Assembly: GCF_022568795.1 (NCBI RefSeq)
Contig: NZ_JAKZHU010000003.1
Coordinates: forward strand, 62,001-126,000
DNA from: Arsenicicoccus dermatophilus
GTDB taxonomy: Bacteria; Actinomycetota; Actinomycetes; Actinomycetales; Dermatophilaceae
Length of the DNA: 64,000 nucleotides
Direction: 5' to 3'
In this document: positions 36,495-46,763 of the stretch, piece after piece
Position numbering within the stretch: the first letter of the stretch is position 1
How the letters are laid out: the number at the start of each line of letters is the position of its first letter
Made by a program: the position numbers and the translations under genes
Notes under the pieces: model-generated
The model's database searches: none
What the model was told of the DNA's origin: nothing
Seen by the model: only the letters and a program-made list of their open reading frames with translations

Positions 36495-37694
36495 TCAGTC
36501 GTCGCCAGGGGCGGGCAGGAGGCGGACGTTCTGCGCCTTGACCGCGAGGCTGACGGGCACCCCCGGGCGCAGCCCGAGCTCGGCCACCGCGAGCGGGGTC
36601 ACGTCGGCGGCGAGCCGGACCCCGCTCGCGGTAACCGCCGTGAGCCGCACCGCCCCTGATCGGGCGGTCAGGTCGGCGACGCGAGCGGGTATGACGGTCC
36701 GCGGGCTGCCGGTGACGGTCCCGACGTGGACGGCGACGTCGGCGGGGTCCCACAGCGCCACCGCCGTGGCGCCGACGGGCACCGGCCCGCGCCCGTGGAC
36801 GCGGGTGCCGTCGGCGAGCTCGATCGCGTCGGGGCCGACCGCCCGACCGCGCACCAGCGTCCGGCCGGCCAGCCGCGCCCCGAACCCGCTGCGCGGCGCG
36901 CCCAGCACCTCGGCCGCCGTTCCTCGCTCCGCGACCCGCCCGCTCTCCAGCACGGTCACGTCGTGGGCGAGGCCGGCGACGTCGAGCGGGTCGTGGGTGA
37001 CGAGCAGGGCCCGGACGCCGCTGTCGTGCAGCACCGCTCGCAGCACCTGGCGCATCTCGGCGGCCACGTCGACGTCCAGCGCCGAGAGCGGCTCGTCGAG
37101 CAGCAGCACGGCGGGCTCGGCCGCGAGCGCCCGGGCCAGGGCCACCCGCTGGGCCTGGCCGCCCGACAGCCGGTCCCCGCGCCGCCGCGCGAGATCCGCA
37201 GCTCCCACCCGCTCCAGCCATCGCACGGCGACCGTGTCGGCCGCCCGGCGCGACAGCCCCCGCGCCCGCGCCCCGAAGGCCACGTTGGTCCGCACGTCCA
37301 GGTGGGGGAAGACGAGCGGGTCCTGCCCGAGCAGCGTCACCCCGCGCCGGTGCGCCGGGATCCACGTGAAACCGTCCTGCAGCACGCGCTCCCCCACCAC
37401 CACCTCGACGCCCGGTGCCCGCAGCAGCCCGGCGACCACGGCGAGCAGCGTGGACTTGCCCGCCCCGTTGGGCCCGACGAGCGCGGACACCCCTGGCCCG
37501 GCGAAGGACTCGTCGACGTCGAGCCCGCGCTGCGGCACCCGCGCGCACACCCGCAGGGCGGGCGCAAGGTCGCGCGGCGACGGAGACCGAGACCCGGCCC
37601 CGGAGAGCACGCCGGTCTCGACGCCGAGCGCGGGACCAGATACGGCGTCGCCAGGCCGCACGCCGCCCGGCCGCCCCTCGGCATACCTGCTCAT
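36495..37694 (-). CDS. modC: Molybdate ABC transporter ATP-binding protein
   Basis: A 399-residue ATPase: Walker A 'GPNGAGKST', signature '[16 protein letters not shown]', Walker B '[14 protein letters not shown]', switch '[10 protein letters not shown]', and a C-terminal TOBE/Mop region ('[20 protein letters not shown]' and '[17 protein letters not shown]') that binds molybdate. It has an N-terminal extension of about 40 residues before the core. ATG at 37694 overlaps the modB stop (ATGA). Confidence 0.9.
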   Translation of the reverse strand: MSRYAEGRPGGVRPGDAVSGPALGVETGVLSGAGSRSPSPRDLAPALRVCARVPQRGLDVDESFAGPGVSALVGPNGAGKSTLLAVVAGLLRAPGVEVVVGERVLQDGFTWIPAHRRGVTLLGQDPLVFPHLDVRTNVAFGARARGLSRRAADTVAVRWLERVGAADLARRRGDRLSGGQAQRVALARALAAEPAVLLLDEPLSALDVDVAAEMRQVLRAVLHDSGVRALLVTHDPLDVAGLAHDVTVLESGRVAERGTAAEVLGAPRSGFGARLAGRTLVRGRAVGPDAIELADGTRVHGRGPVPVGATAVALWDPADVAVHVGTVTGSPRTVIPARVADLTARSGAVRLTAVTASGVRLAADVTPLAVAELGLRPGVPVSLAVKAQNVRLLPAPGDD

Positions 37695-38488
37695 GACGTC
37701 GGCCTGCGCAGGTGCACCAGCCCGACCACGACGGCTGCGACGACCACCAGCACCAGCGAGAGGGCTACGGCCGCAGCGGGATCGGTCTCGCGCGCGAGGT
37801 AGATCTCCAGCGGCAGGGTGCGGGTGACGCCGGGCAGCGAGCCGGCGAAGGTCAGCGTCGCGCCGAACTCCCCCAGCGACCGGGCGAACGCCAGCACCGC
37901 CCCCGACGCGACCCCGGGCAGCACGAGCGGCAGGGTCACCCGGCGCAGGACCGTCGTGGGCCCCGCGCCGAGCGTGGCGGCCACCTGCTCGTAGCGTCCG
38001 CCCGCGCTGCGCAGCGCCCCCTCCAGGGACATGACGAGGAAGGGCAGCGCCACGAAGGCCTGCGCCAGCACCACCGCCAGGGTCGTGAATCCGACTCGTA
38101 CGCCCACCAGCTCGAGGTGGTGCCCCAGCAGGCCCCGGCGCCCGAGGGTGGTCAGCAGCGCGATCCCGCTGACCACGGGCGGCAGCACGAGCGGGAGCAG
38201 GACGAGCATCCGCAGCACCGACAGCCCGGGCCAGGAGGTGCGCGCCAGCACCAGCGCGAGCGGCACCCCGAGGACCAGGCACAGGGCGGTGGACGCGGCG
38301 GCGGTGCGCAGGCTCAACCCCAGGGCCTCGACCGAGGCGGGCGCACTGACCAGGCCCCACCAGCGGTCCCAGGGCACCTGCGCGACCAGGGCGAGCAGGG
38401 GTATGCCGACGAAGGCCGCCCCCAGCGCCGCGGGCAGCCAGACCCAGCGCGGCAGGGCCGTGGCCGAGGTGGCGCCCGCCCGCCTCAC
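37691..38488 (-). CDS. modB: Molybdate ABC transporter permease
   Basis: A 265-residue permease with about six helices and the EAA loop '[21 protein letters not shown]' followed by '[17 protein letters not shown]', typical of ModB. GTG at 38488 overlaps the modA stop (GTGA). A rare ATA codon occurs in 'VGIPLL' within a GTATGCC heptamer at 38401. Confidence 0.9.
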   Translation of the reverse strand: MRRAGATSATALPRWVWLPAALGAAFVGIPLLALVAQVPWDRWWGLVSAPASVEALGLSLRTAAASTALCLVLGVPLALVLARTSWPGLSVLRMLVLLPLVLPPVVSGIALLTTLGRRGLLGHHLELVGVRVGFTTLAVVLAQAFVALPFLVMSLEGALRSAGGRYEQVAATLGAGPTTVLRRVTLPLVLPGVASGAVLAFARSLGEFGATLTFAGSLPGVTRTLPLEIYLARETDPAAAVALSLVLVVVAAVVVGLVHLRRPTS

Positions 38489-39435
38489 GGGGACTGGAAG
38501 CCCAGCTGCGTCAGCACGGCTCGTCCCGTGGGCCCGCGGACGAGGTCGACGAAGGCCGCCGCGTCCCCGCTCCCCTTGCTCGCCGCGGTGACCGCGATCG
38601 GATAGACGTTGACGGCCGTGGCCGCCTCCGGGAAGGGCACGCCGGCGACGGCCCCGCCCGCCCCCGCAGCGTCGGTGCGATAGACCAGGCCGGCGTCGGC
38701 CTGACCGGACGTGACCTTGCCGAGGACGTCGGTGACCGACTGCTCCTCGCTCACCGGATCCAGGGTCACCCCGGCGGCGTGCTGCACCGCGGTGGCCGCC
38801 GCGCCGCACGGGACCTGGGGTGCGCAGACGACGACCTGCGTCCCGTCCTTGGCGAGGTCGGCCAGCGAGGTCACGCCGCGCGGGTTGCCGGGGGCGGTGA
38901 CGATGGTGAGCGTGTTGGTCGCGAAGGGCGTGGGGACGCCCGAGACGAGGGATCCCGCGACGGCCTTGCCCATGGTCCGCTCGTCGGCGGTCGCGAGGAC
39001 GTCGGCGGGGGCACCCTGCTCGAGCTGGGCGACCAGGTCGCTGGACCCCGCGAAGCTGAACCGCACCCGCACCCCGGGGTGCGTCCGCTCGAAGTCCTGC
39101 CCGAGGCGGGTGAAGGCGCGCTCGAGGGAGGCGGCGGCGAGGACGGTGACAGTGCGGGCGTCGCCGGGACGGGCGGCCTGCGCGGACGTCGCGCCCCCGG
39201 TCGACCCACCGGCAGGCGAAGCGCCCTGGGACGAACCGGCCTGGGACGCAGTGCCGTTGGACAGGCCAGGGGTGGCCCCGGGCGGCGCGGAGCCCTCGCC
39301 GGACACCCCGAGGCAGCCCGACAGCCCGAGGGACGCGGCGACGGCGAGGGGGACGGCCCGGAGGGAGACGGCAGGTCTGCGCGTGCGGCGCCGGACCGGC
39401 GGGCAGGTGCGGTGGTGCTTCGGCATACGACTCAT
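38485..39435 (-). CDS. modA: Molybdate-binding lipoprotein
   Basis: A 316-residue periplasmic-type binding lipoprotein. A basic N-terminus and hydrophobic stretch end in the lipobox 'LSGC' (Cys about 36), followed by a Gly/Ser/Ala-rich linker, then the ModA domain: '[16 protein letters not shown]', '[20 protein letters not shown]' (Ser ligands) and 'GLVYRTDA' (Tyr ligand). Captures molybdate or tungstate. ATG at 39435 overlaps the regulator stop (ATGA). Confidence 0.9.
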   Translation of the reverse strand: MSRMPKHHRTCPPVRRRTRRPAVSLRAVPLAVAASLGLSGCLGVSGEGSAPPGATPGLSNGTASQAGSSQGASPAGGSTGGATSAQAARPGDARTVTVLAAASLERAFTRLGQDFERTHPGVRVRFSFAGSSDLVAQLEQGAPADVLATADERTMGKAVAGSLVSGVPTPFATNTLTIVTAPGNPRGVTSLADLAKDGTQVVVCAPQVPCGAAATAVQHAAGVTLDPVSEEQSVTDVLGKVTSGQADAGLVYRTDAAGAGGAVAGVPFPEAATAVNVYPIAVTAASKGSGDAAAFVDLVRGPTGRAVLTQLGFQSP

Positions 39436-39839
39436 GACCGCCCGCCCGGGGTCTCCACGATGACGGTGGTGGCCTTGACGACCGCGACGGCCAGGGCGCC
39501 GGGCTCCAGCCCGAGCGACTCGGCGGAGCGCCGGCTCATCAGCGACACGATGCCGAACGGCCCGCACTGGAGCGTGACCTCGGCCATCACCCCGTCGACG
39601 AGCACCTCGGTGACCAGGCCGACGAGACGGTTGCGGGCCGACGACCCGACCCCGAGCACGTCGGGCAGCTCCCCCGACTGCTCGCGCGCCACCCGGGCCA
39701 GGTCCACCCCGTCGAGCACGATCCGGCCCGAGCCGTCCCGTCCGGCGGCCAGCTGCCCCTGGTCCACCCACCGCCGGACCGTGTCGTCGCTGACGCCCAG
39801 CAGCGCCGCCGCGTCCCGCACCCGGATCTGATCACTCAC
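39432..39839 (-). CDS. MerR-type HTH and Mop (TOBE) domain regulator of the molybdate operon
   Basis: A 135-residue protein: N-terminal helix-turn-helix of the excisionase/MerR type ('[20 protein letters not shown]', residues 4-23) and a C-terminal Mop/TOBE domain ('[25 protein letters not shown]') that binds molybdate. It is a compact alternative to ModE and heads the modABC operon, overlapping modA by 4 nt. GTG at 39839 has TACGAT 6 nt upstream, suggesting a leaderless message. Role as molybdate-responsive regulator is inferred. Confidence 0.82.
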   Translation of the reverse strand: MSDQIRVRDAAALLGVSDDTVRRWVDQGQLAAGRDGSGRIVLDGVDLARVAREQSGELPDVLGVGSSARNRLVGLVTEVLVDGVMAEVTLQCGPFGIVSLMSRRSAESLGLEPGALAVAVVKATTVIVETPGGRS

Positions 39840-39845
39840 CTGGGC

Positions 39846-39851
39846 ATCGTA
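39846..39851 (-). promoter_or_regulatory. -10 element TACGAT, leaderless type, for the mod operon
   Basis: On the minus strand TACGAT is followed by GCCCAG and then the GTG start of the Mop-domain regulator. No Shine-Dalgarno is present. Confidence 0.5.
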
Positions 39852-40042
39852 GCCGCACCTGCGGCACGATGACGGCTCTGGCACCGCAGATACGGCATAA
39901 GAGTGCGCCTCCGATCGAGAGAGTCTCGGTTCGCCGACCAGCGGCCCGTCCACGGGGCCGCGGCAGGCGCCCCTCACCGTCCGGGGGAGCCGGGCCGGTC
40001 CGACCTGCCACGCCGCGACACTGACCCACCCGTGGTGGAGCG

Positions 40043-41311
40043 TCAGACGCGGCGGGTCGTGATCGTGAACCCCTGGGACACCAGGCGGGCCGCGCAGGCC
40101 TCGCCCAGCCCCGTCGCCGGCGTGAGCACCCCGGTCAGGGCGGGCAGGCGGGGGCGGTCGAGCACCAGGGTCAGGGCGGCCTCGCCGATCATGATGGCCG
40201 TGCCGTCATACCCGGGGTCGTAAGACGCGGCCACGGTCGTGACGTAGCGCGCCCCGGTGGTCGTGGTCGCGTGCACCTCCATGACGAACTCGCCACGGGC
40301 GCGGGCCTGCTCGCTCGGCCCCTCGCCGGGCGACGGCAGCACCCGGTCCACGACCTGCCGCAGCCCCGGCGTCGCGAGGCCCGTGGCCAGGGCGGGCAGC
40401 ACCGACGCCATGCCCAGGGCCTTGAGCGGGGCGAGCCGCCCACGGCCGGTGTCCACGACCTCGCGATAGCGCAGACCCCGGCCGTAGGCCCAGTCCACGA
40501 GCGCGTTGCTGCGGCGCACCACCTGCGCGTTGAAGCCGCCCATGAAGAACGGCGCCGCCCACGACCCCGTGTCCGCCGAGCGCTCCAGCACCACCTGGCC
40601 GACGCGCCCCTCCGGCTCGGGCTCCGCGGCCCGATCGGGGCTCAGGGCATAGGGATCCACGACCTTGCGGGCGAGCGAGCGGTCGCCGCGCACGCTGTCG
40701 ACCTGCAGCCGCATCGAGTCGAGGGTGCCGCCGCTCATGCCGCCCCGCATCCGCCGCACGTGCAGCGTGGTCTCGGTGAGGGTGCCCTGCCCCTCCTCGC
40801 GGGCGTGGTCGGCGGTCAGCAGCACCCCGAGGTCGGACGGCATCGAGTCGAACCCGCACGAGTGGACGATCCGCGCACCCGAGCGGCGGGCGACCTCGTC
40901 GTAACGGTCGATCGAGTCGCGGACGAAGAGCGTCTCCCCGGTCAGGTCCACGTAGTCGGTGCCGGCGTAGGCGCACGCCGACACCAGCGGAAGGCCGTGC
41001 CGTGCATAGGGACCCACCGTCGACAGCACGACATGGGTGTGCTCGGCCAGCACCGCGAGCGAGTCCTCGTCCGAGGAGTCCGCCACGACGAGCGACCAGC
41101 GCCCCGCCGACGCCGGCAGCGAGCGCCGCACCTCCTCCAGCCGCTCCCGCGAGCGGCCGGCGAGGCCGATCCGCACCCCCGCAGGGGCGTTGCGGGCGAG
41201 GTGTCCGGCGATCAACCGTCCGACATACCCCGTCGCTCCGTAGACGACGACGTCGAGGTCACGGTCACGGTCCCGGCCGATGGTGGTCTCGGTCACGCTC
41301 TGCAGGCTCAT
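40043..41311 (-). CDS. Saccharopine dehydrogenase-like / trans-acting enoyl reductase family protein
   Basis: A 422-residue protein with an N-terminal NAD(P)-binding domain: 'DVVVYGATGYVGRLIAGHLA', then 'LAGRSRERL', 'VVLSTVGPYARHGLPLV', 'YVDLTGETLF' and 'IVHSCGFDSMPSDLGV'. This arrangement matches the mycobacterial family annotated as saccharopine dehydrogenase or trans-acting enoyl reductase (Rv2449c type), thought to act on lipid substrates. ATG at 41311 has CATGAT 6 nt upstream. It is divergent from the acyl-CoA ligase gene, supporting a lipid role. Confidence 0.85.
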   Translation of the reverse strand: MSLQSVTETTIGRDRDRDLDVVVYGATGYVGRLIAGHLARNAPAGVRIGLAGRSRERLEEVRRSLPASAGRWSLVVADSSDEDSLAVLAEHTHVVLSTVGPYARHGLPLVSACAYAGTDYVDLTGETLFVRDSIDRYDEVARRSGARIVHSCGFDSMPSDLGVLLTADHAREEGQGTLTETTLHVRRMRGGMSGGTLDSMRLQVDSVRGDRSLARKVVDPYALSPDRAAEPEPEGRVGQVVLERSADTGSWAAPFFMGGFNAQVVRRSNALVDWAYGRGLRYREVVDTGRGRLAPLKALGMASVLPALATGLATPGLRQVVDRVLPSPGEGPSEQARARGEFVMEVHATTTTGARYVTTVAASYDPGYDGTAIMIGEAALTLVLDRPRLPALTGVLTPATGLGEACAARLVSQGFTITTRRV

Positions 41312-41398
41312 GCGTCGATCATGCCCCGGACGACGCTGTCGCGGTCAACCCGACCGCCATACGCTCCCTCCACGGCAACGACGCCCCCGGAGGACACC

Positions 41399-42907
<1,509 letters not shown>

Positions 42908-42958
42908 CCCCGACCCGGACGGCCACGCGCGCCGCGCCCCGACCCGCCCACCCTCTTT

Positions 42959-43020
42959 CGCCACTTGCCCCTAGTAGTGGCGACACGCCGCCCGATCACC
43001 GCCACTTGCCCCTACTGGCG
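42959..43020. repeat. Dispersed REP-like element, copy 1
   Basis: Two arms, CGCCACTTGCCCCTA-GTAGTGGCG and CGCCACTTGCCCCTACTGGCG, each a small hairpin, are separated by CGACACGCCGCCCG. A diverged relative with the same central CGACACGCCGCCCG lies at 58669-58732. It sits between the convergent acyl-CoA ligase and ddl genes. Confidence 0.55.
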
Positions 43021-43052
43021 CACCAGAGGGGCACGAGGTGGGTGGCCAGATG

Positions 43053-43102
43053 CGACGAAGGGAGCCGCGCCACCCTCTCGGGCGGCGCGGCTCCCCTCGT
43101 CG
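43053..43102 (-). terminator. 19-bp hairpin after the Ddl homologue
   Basis: 43053-43071 (CGACGAAGGGAGCCGCGCC) pairs with 43084-43102 with a single mismatch around a 12-nt loop, just beyond the stop of the ddl-like gene. Confidence 0.8.
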
Positions 43103-43109
43103 GCGCGGG

Positions 43110-44237
43110 TCAGCGCTGCGGACCGAGACCGGTCAGCTTGCCGGAGATGCCGCCCGCGGCGCGCAGCGCAGCACCCTCCTCGAAGGACGTCGTCGGGACG
43201 CGGCGGCTCGCCAGCTTGGCCTCCTCGACCATGGCGAGCAGCATCTTGCCCGGGTCCTCGTCGGGCCACAGGTACAGCGCCATCGCGCCGGGGATCGAGT
43301 TGACCTCGTTGACGAAGATCTCGGTCCCGTCGGTCAGGAAGTCGACGCGGTTGATGCCGGTCAGGCCGGTCAGCTCGGCGACCTGGAGGGCCAGCTCACG
43401 GGCCCGCGCCTCCAGCTCGGGACTGATCTGGGCGGGCAGCTCGCGCGGTGCGGAGGACATGCCGTCGGTGCCGCCGCCCATGTACTTCCCGGCGTAGTCG
43501 TAGATCGCGCCGCCCTCCTTGCGCAGGGGCTTCTCGATCAGCGACGTCTTGACCTCGGGCGCGGTGGTGAACGAGATGTTCAGGTCCCACAGGTCGTCGC
43601 GGAAGGGCTCGACCACGGCGCCGGCGCGCATGTGCAGCGAGCTCTTGAGCAGGGCCAGCGCCGTGTCGTAGTCATCGACGACCTCGATGCCGATCGAGCT
43701 GCCGCCGAAGCGCGGCTTGACGATGTAGGGGCCCTGGAAGCTCGGACGGAAGCTCGGCGACACGATCTCGCGGCGCAGCGTCGGCACACCCGCGTCGGCC
43801 ATGAGCGCGCCGAAAGCGAGCTTGTCCATGCCGAGGGCCGCGGCCGCCGGGGAGGAGCCGGTCGCGGGGACACCCAGCAGCTCGAAGAGCGCCTGCGTGC
43901 CACCGGACTCGCCGGCGCCGCCGTGCAGGGCGAGGAGCACCGCGCCGAGCTCGAGCTTCTTGGTGCCGCGGAAGCCAGCCTTCATGTGGAAGCCGTCCTC
44001 GGCACCGGCGCCGAGCCGGAGCTCGACCTTCTGCGCCTTGGCGGGTGCGCCGTCGAGGTAGTCGCGCGCCTCGGTCTGCGGCGGCACCGCGTGCCAGCGG
44101 CCTCCGCGGTCCCAGTAGAGGCACTGGACCTGGGCGCCGGCGCGTTGCAGCACGCGCTCGCACTGCAGGCCGGTGAGGATCGAGATGTCATGCTCGGCCG
44201 AGGGCCCGCCGAAGACGACGGTCACGGTCTGGGTCAT
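43110..44237 (-). CDS. ddl: D-alanine--D-alanine ligase family ATP-grasp enzyme
   Basis: A 375-residue ATP-grasp ligase. 'VVFGGPSAEHDISILTG' is the Ddl N-terminal signature; 'KPRFGGSSIGIEVVDD' is the ATP-binding loop, and 'INRVDFLTDGTEIFVNEVNSIPG' holds the Mg-binding acidic residues and Asn. It joins two D-Ala for peptidoglycan or a related dipeptide. It is preceded by AGAAAGG and a -10-like TACGAT near 44286. It shares a region with a membrane-anchored Mur ligase, so it may be a specialised paralogue or the housekeeping enzyme; the sequence alone does not decide. Confidence 0.88.
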   Translation of the reverse strand: MTQTVTVVFGGPSAEHDISILTGLQCERVLQRAGAQVQCLYWDRGGRWHAVPPQTEARDYLDGAPAKAQKVELRLGAGAEDGFHMKAGFRGTKKLELGAVLLALHGGAGESGGTQALFELLGVPATGSSPAAAALGMDKLAFGALMADAGVPTLRREIVSPSFRPSFQGPYIVKPRFGGSSIGIEVVDDYDTALALLKSSLHMRAGAVVEPFRDDLWDLNISFTTAPEVKTSLIEKPLRKEGGAIYDYAGKYMGGGTDGMSSAPRELPAQISPELEARARELALQVAELTGLTGINRVDFLTDGTEIFVNEVNSIPGAMALYLWPDEDPGKMLLAMVEEAKLASRRVPTTSFEEGAALRAAGGISGKLTGLGPQR

Positions 44238-44357
44238 GGTCGTGGTGACCTTTCTGCAGACGTTCTGGTGGGTTTGGTGCTGATCGTATGCCGGAGGCCG
44301 GACCTCGCTGACCGGGCGGCTGCCCGGCGCGCCGCCGGACGCCCGCCCGGGACTCGC

Positions 44358-44867
44358 TCAGGGGATGACGCCGTCGTCGAGGTCGACCGACGCGCCGACG
44401 CGCCCCGCCGCCGCGGGTGCGAGCGCGAAGCCCGCGGACCGCAGCAGACCCTGGGCGGCGACGTTGGTCGCCGCGGTGTCGGCGACGACCCGCCGGGCAC
44501 CCTGACGTCGCGCCTGGTCGAGGACGAGTCTGGTTGCTGCCGTGGAGATTCCCCGACCACGGACGGAGCGGGCGAGCCAGATCCCGGTCTCCAGGACGCC
44601 GGGCTCGTCGGTGGTCCGCAGCCGCACGCACCCCACCGGGTCGGCGCCGGACAGGACCGCCCAGGTCGCCTCCCCGGAGGGCTCGGTCAGCCCGGTGCGG
44701 CAGCGACGGTGGTGGTCCTCGAACCACGCGACCCGCTCGGGCGTCCAGTCGTCGCCCGGCGTGATCGGCGCAGTGACCTCACCCGCAGTGGCGTCCGTGG
44801 TGGCCACGGTGACCAGGTGCGCGAGCAGCTCGTCGTCGACGGCGGCGAGGGTGACGGTGGCGTCCAT
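44358..44867 (-). CDS. GNAT family N-acetyltransferase
   Basis: A 169-residue acetyltransferase. The acetyl-CoA motif is 'ARSVRGRGISTAATRLVLDQA' (R/Q-x-x-G-x-G/A), and 'NVAAQGLLRSAGF' is the C-terminal helix and strand. Substrate unknown. ATG at 44867 has TAGGCT 7 nt upstream and two unusual palindromes 90-160 nt upstream. It lies between the Mur ligase and ddl genes on the same strand. Confidence 0.82.
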   Translation of the reverse strand: MDATVTLAAVDDELLAHLVTVATTDATAGEVTAPITPGDDWTPERVAWFEDHHRRCRTGLTEPSGEATWAVLSGADPVGCVRLRTTDEPGVLETGIWLARSVRGRGISTAATRLVLDQARRQGARRVVADTAATNVAAQGLLRSAGFALAPAAAGRVGASVDLDDGVIP

Positions 44868-44874
44868 GCCCGCG

Positions 44875-44880
44875 AGCCTA
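44875..44880 (-). promoter_or_regulatory. -10 element TAGGCT, leaderless type
   Basis: TAGGCT ends 7 nt before the GNAT ATG (44867). No Shine-Dalgarno is seen. Confidence 0.45.
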
Positions 44881-44958
44881 GGGGAATCCGCTGCCGGCAT
44901 ACGACCCCTCGCGGACGCGCCGAGCCGCCCTCCCCCGTGCCTCCGCCACCCGCAGATC

Positions 44959-45027
44959 GGGCCAGGCTGGCCCCGTGGCACGTTCAACGAGGGTCCACAA
45001 CGCACCGATCGGGGCCAGCCTGGCCCC
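44959..45027. promoter_or_regulatory. Two GGCCAG-N-CTGGCC palindromes, 53 bp apart
   Basis: 44959-44973 reads GGGCCAG-G-CTGGCCC and 45011-45027 reads GGGGCCAG-C-CTGGCCCC. Both are perfect dyads with a 1-nt centre and both follow GATC, so the pair is also a direct repeat. Centres are 53 bp apart, close to five helical turns. They lie upstream of the GNAT gene and downstream of the Mur ligase gene. They may be operators for an unidentified regulator. Confidence 0.45.
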
Positions 45028-45128
45028 AGGAAGCCCCCGGACAGCCCCCAGATGCAGCCGGACCCCTCGGATACCCTGGGAGGCCGCGGACGCCCCCCAC
45101 GTGTGCCGCGACGAGCCCGGGCGCGACG

Positions 45129-45168
45129 GGGCCCGGGCGCCACCCCACGAGGGATGCCACCCGGGCCC
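45129..45168 (-). terminator. Candidate hairpin after the Mur ligase gene
   Basis: GGGCCCGGG (45129-45137) and CCCGGGCCC (45160-45168) can pair across a 22-nt loop, 20 nt beyond the Mur ligase stop. Each arm is nearly self-complementary, so confidence is moderate. Confidence 0.4.
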
Positions 45169-45188
45169 GGGTCCGACAGGCGGTCTGG

Positions 45189-46763
45189 TCAGGCGTAGTG
45201 GTCGGGCAGGTCGTTCTCGAAGAGGACCACGTCGCCGGCCGCGGTCTGGGCCATGATCTCGGCGGCCGCGGCCTCCCGCGAGGGATAGGTGCGCACCTCG
45301 CCCGGCTGCCCCTGCGCGCCCGCGAGCAGCGCCCGCCGGTTGGTCAGGCCGGTGATCGCCAGCACCTGGTCGGGCATGGCCGTCGCGTCGGCCGCGAAGG
45401 CCCGGTTGCGCGCCGCCTGCTGGTCGCCCAGCTCGACCATGCCGGGGGTGATCGTCCAGATCCGACCGCCCTCGCCCACCGCGGCCCGCGCGGACCGCAG
45501 CGCCGAGGCGGCGCCGTCGGGGTTGGAGTTGTAGGTGTCGTCGATGACGGCGACCCCGCGCTCGTCGCGCTGCAGCTCGGCGCGGTGGGCCGCACCCGGC
45601 AGGTCGATCATCAGCGGCGCCAGCGACGCGGCGGGCACGTCGAGCGCCCGCGCGATGCCCACGGCGATGGCGAGGTTGATCGGGTGGCCGGCGGGCGGCG
45701 CGTCCACGGTGGTGACGTGCTCGCCGTCGACGGTGACCTCCCAGCGGCCGCCGCCCGCGACGGCGGTCCCCGAGGCGTCCCCCACCGAGGCGCCCGCCAG
45801 CGGGGCGACGACCACGTCGGCCCAGCCCCCCGCGGTTGCGGAGCAGCGCACGACCCGCTTGACCCCCTCGAGCCGGTCGGCGAGGGCCGCGAGCTCGGGC
45901 ACGTCGACGTTGAGCACCGACACGGCCGCCTCCTCGGTGATCTCCGACTTGGCCGCCACGATGGTCTCGCGGTTCTTCATCCGCTCCAGGTGAGCCTCGC
46001 CGATGGTGGTGATCGCGGCGATCGTGGGCGGGAAGACCGTGCACAGCTCGCGGATCTCGCCGGGCCCGTAGGTGCCCATCTCGGCCACGAACACCTCGGT
46101 GCCGGGCACCAGCCGGTCGTTGACGGTGCGCGACAGCCCCATGAGGTTGTTGAACGACGCGGGCGAGGCGACGGCGGCGTGCGAGCGGGAGAGCAGCTGG
46201 TTGACGTAGAGCTTGGTCGAGGTCTTGCCGTAGGACCCGGTGATCGCCACCACGGTGGGTCGCATCCGGCGCAGCTTGTCCTGCGCCTCGACGACGAACT
46301 TCTGCGCCATCCGCCGCTCCACCGGCCGCATGATCGCCATGGCCAGGTCCACCAGCGGCACGGCGAGCAGGGCGACCACCGCGGCGGCATACGGCCCGCG
46401 CGCGAGCCCGGCGGCCGCGACGAGGACGAGCTGCAGGCCGACGGTCACGGCGCAGAGCCGCTTCATCCGGTCGGTCCACGCGAGCGCCTTGGTCGTCCCG
46501 CGCACGGGCAGGCCGAGCGGCCAGGCGGCGATGGCGGCGAGCCCGACGAGGGTGAACGGCTTGCTCCACAGGCCCGCGCCGATGCAGATGGCGGCGGCGC
46601 CGAGCAGCACGGCGTTCTCCGGCTTGACCTCGGTCCACAGCCGCGCCATGGCGGTGTCGCGGCCGGGCTCGTAGTGCTCCCGCTGCGCGACCCGCAGCCA
46701 GCGCGAGTCCTCGGCAGCGAGCGCGGCGGCCACGGCGGCCCAGGTGACGACGTCGAGGATCAC
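45189..46763 (-). CDS. Membrane-anchored Mur ligase (MurF-like)
   Basis: A 524-residue protein. The first 145 residues hold about four transmembrane helices (51-64, 72-86, 104-120, 124-142), which normal MurF lacks. A complete Mur ligase follows: ATP loop 'VAITGSYGKTSTK' (176-182), 'EMGTYGPGEIRELC', the His-containing 'TTIGEAHLERMKN' and 'VIDDTYNSNPDGAASALRS' of the C-terminal domain. The reaction should be ATP-dependent amide formation on an amino or carboxyl substrate at the membrane. It overlaps the upstream hydrolase gene by 4 nt (ATGA). The genome probably has a standard MurF elsewhere (inference). Confidence 0.85.
   Translation of the reverse strand: MILDVVTWAAVAAALAAEDSRWLRVAQREHYEPGRDTAMARLWTEVKPENAVLLGAAAICIGAGLWSKPFTLVGLAAIAAWPLGLPVRGTTKALAWTDRMKRLCAVTVGLQLVLVAAAGLARGPYAAAVVALLAVPLVDLAMAIMRPVERRMAQKFVVEAQDKLRRMRPTVVAITGSYGKTSTKLYVNQLLSRSHAAVASPASFNNLMGLSRTVNDRLVPGTEVFVAEMGTYGPGEIRELCTVFPPTIAAITTIGEAHLERMKNRETIVAAKSEITEEAAVSVLNVDVPELAALADRLEGVKRVVRCSATAGGWADVVVAPLAGASVGDASGTAVAGGGRWEVTVDGEHVTTVDAPPAGHPINLAIAVGIARALDVPAASLAPLMIDLPGAAHRAELQRDERGVAVIDDTYNSNPDGAASALRSARAAVGEGGRIWTITPGMVELGDQQAARNRAFAADATAMPDQVLAITGLTNRRALLAGAQGQPGEVRTYPSREAAAAEIMAQTAAGDVVLFENDLPDHYA

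Noticed and set aside
40271-41398. Upstream extension of the acyl-CoA ligase reading frame
   Set aside because: It is antisense to the saccharopine dehydrogenase-like gene, and a clear GGAGGA plus ATG lies at 41399.
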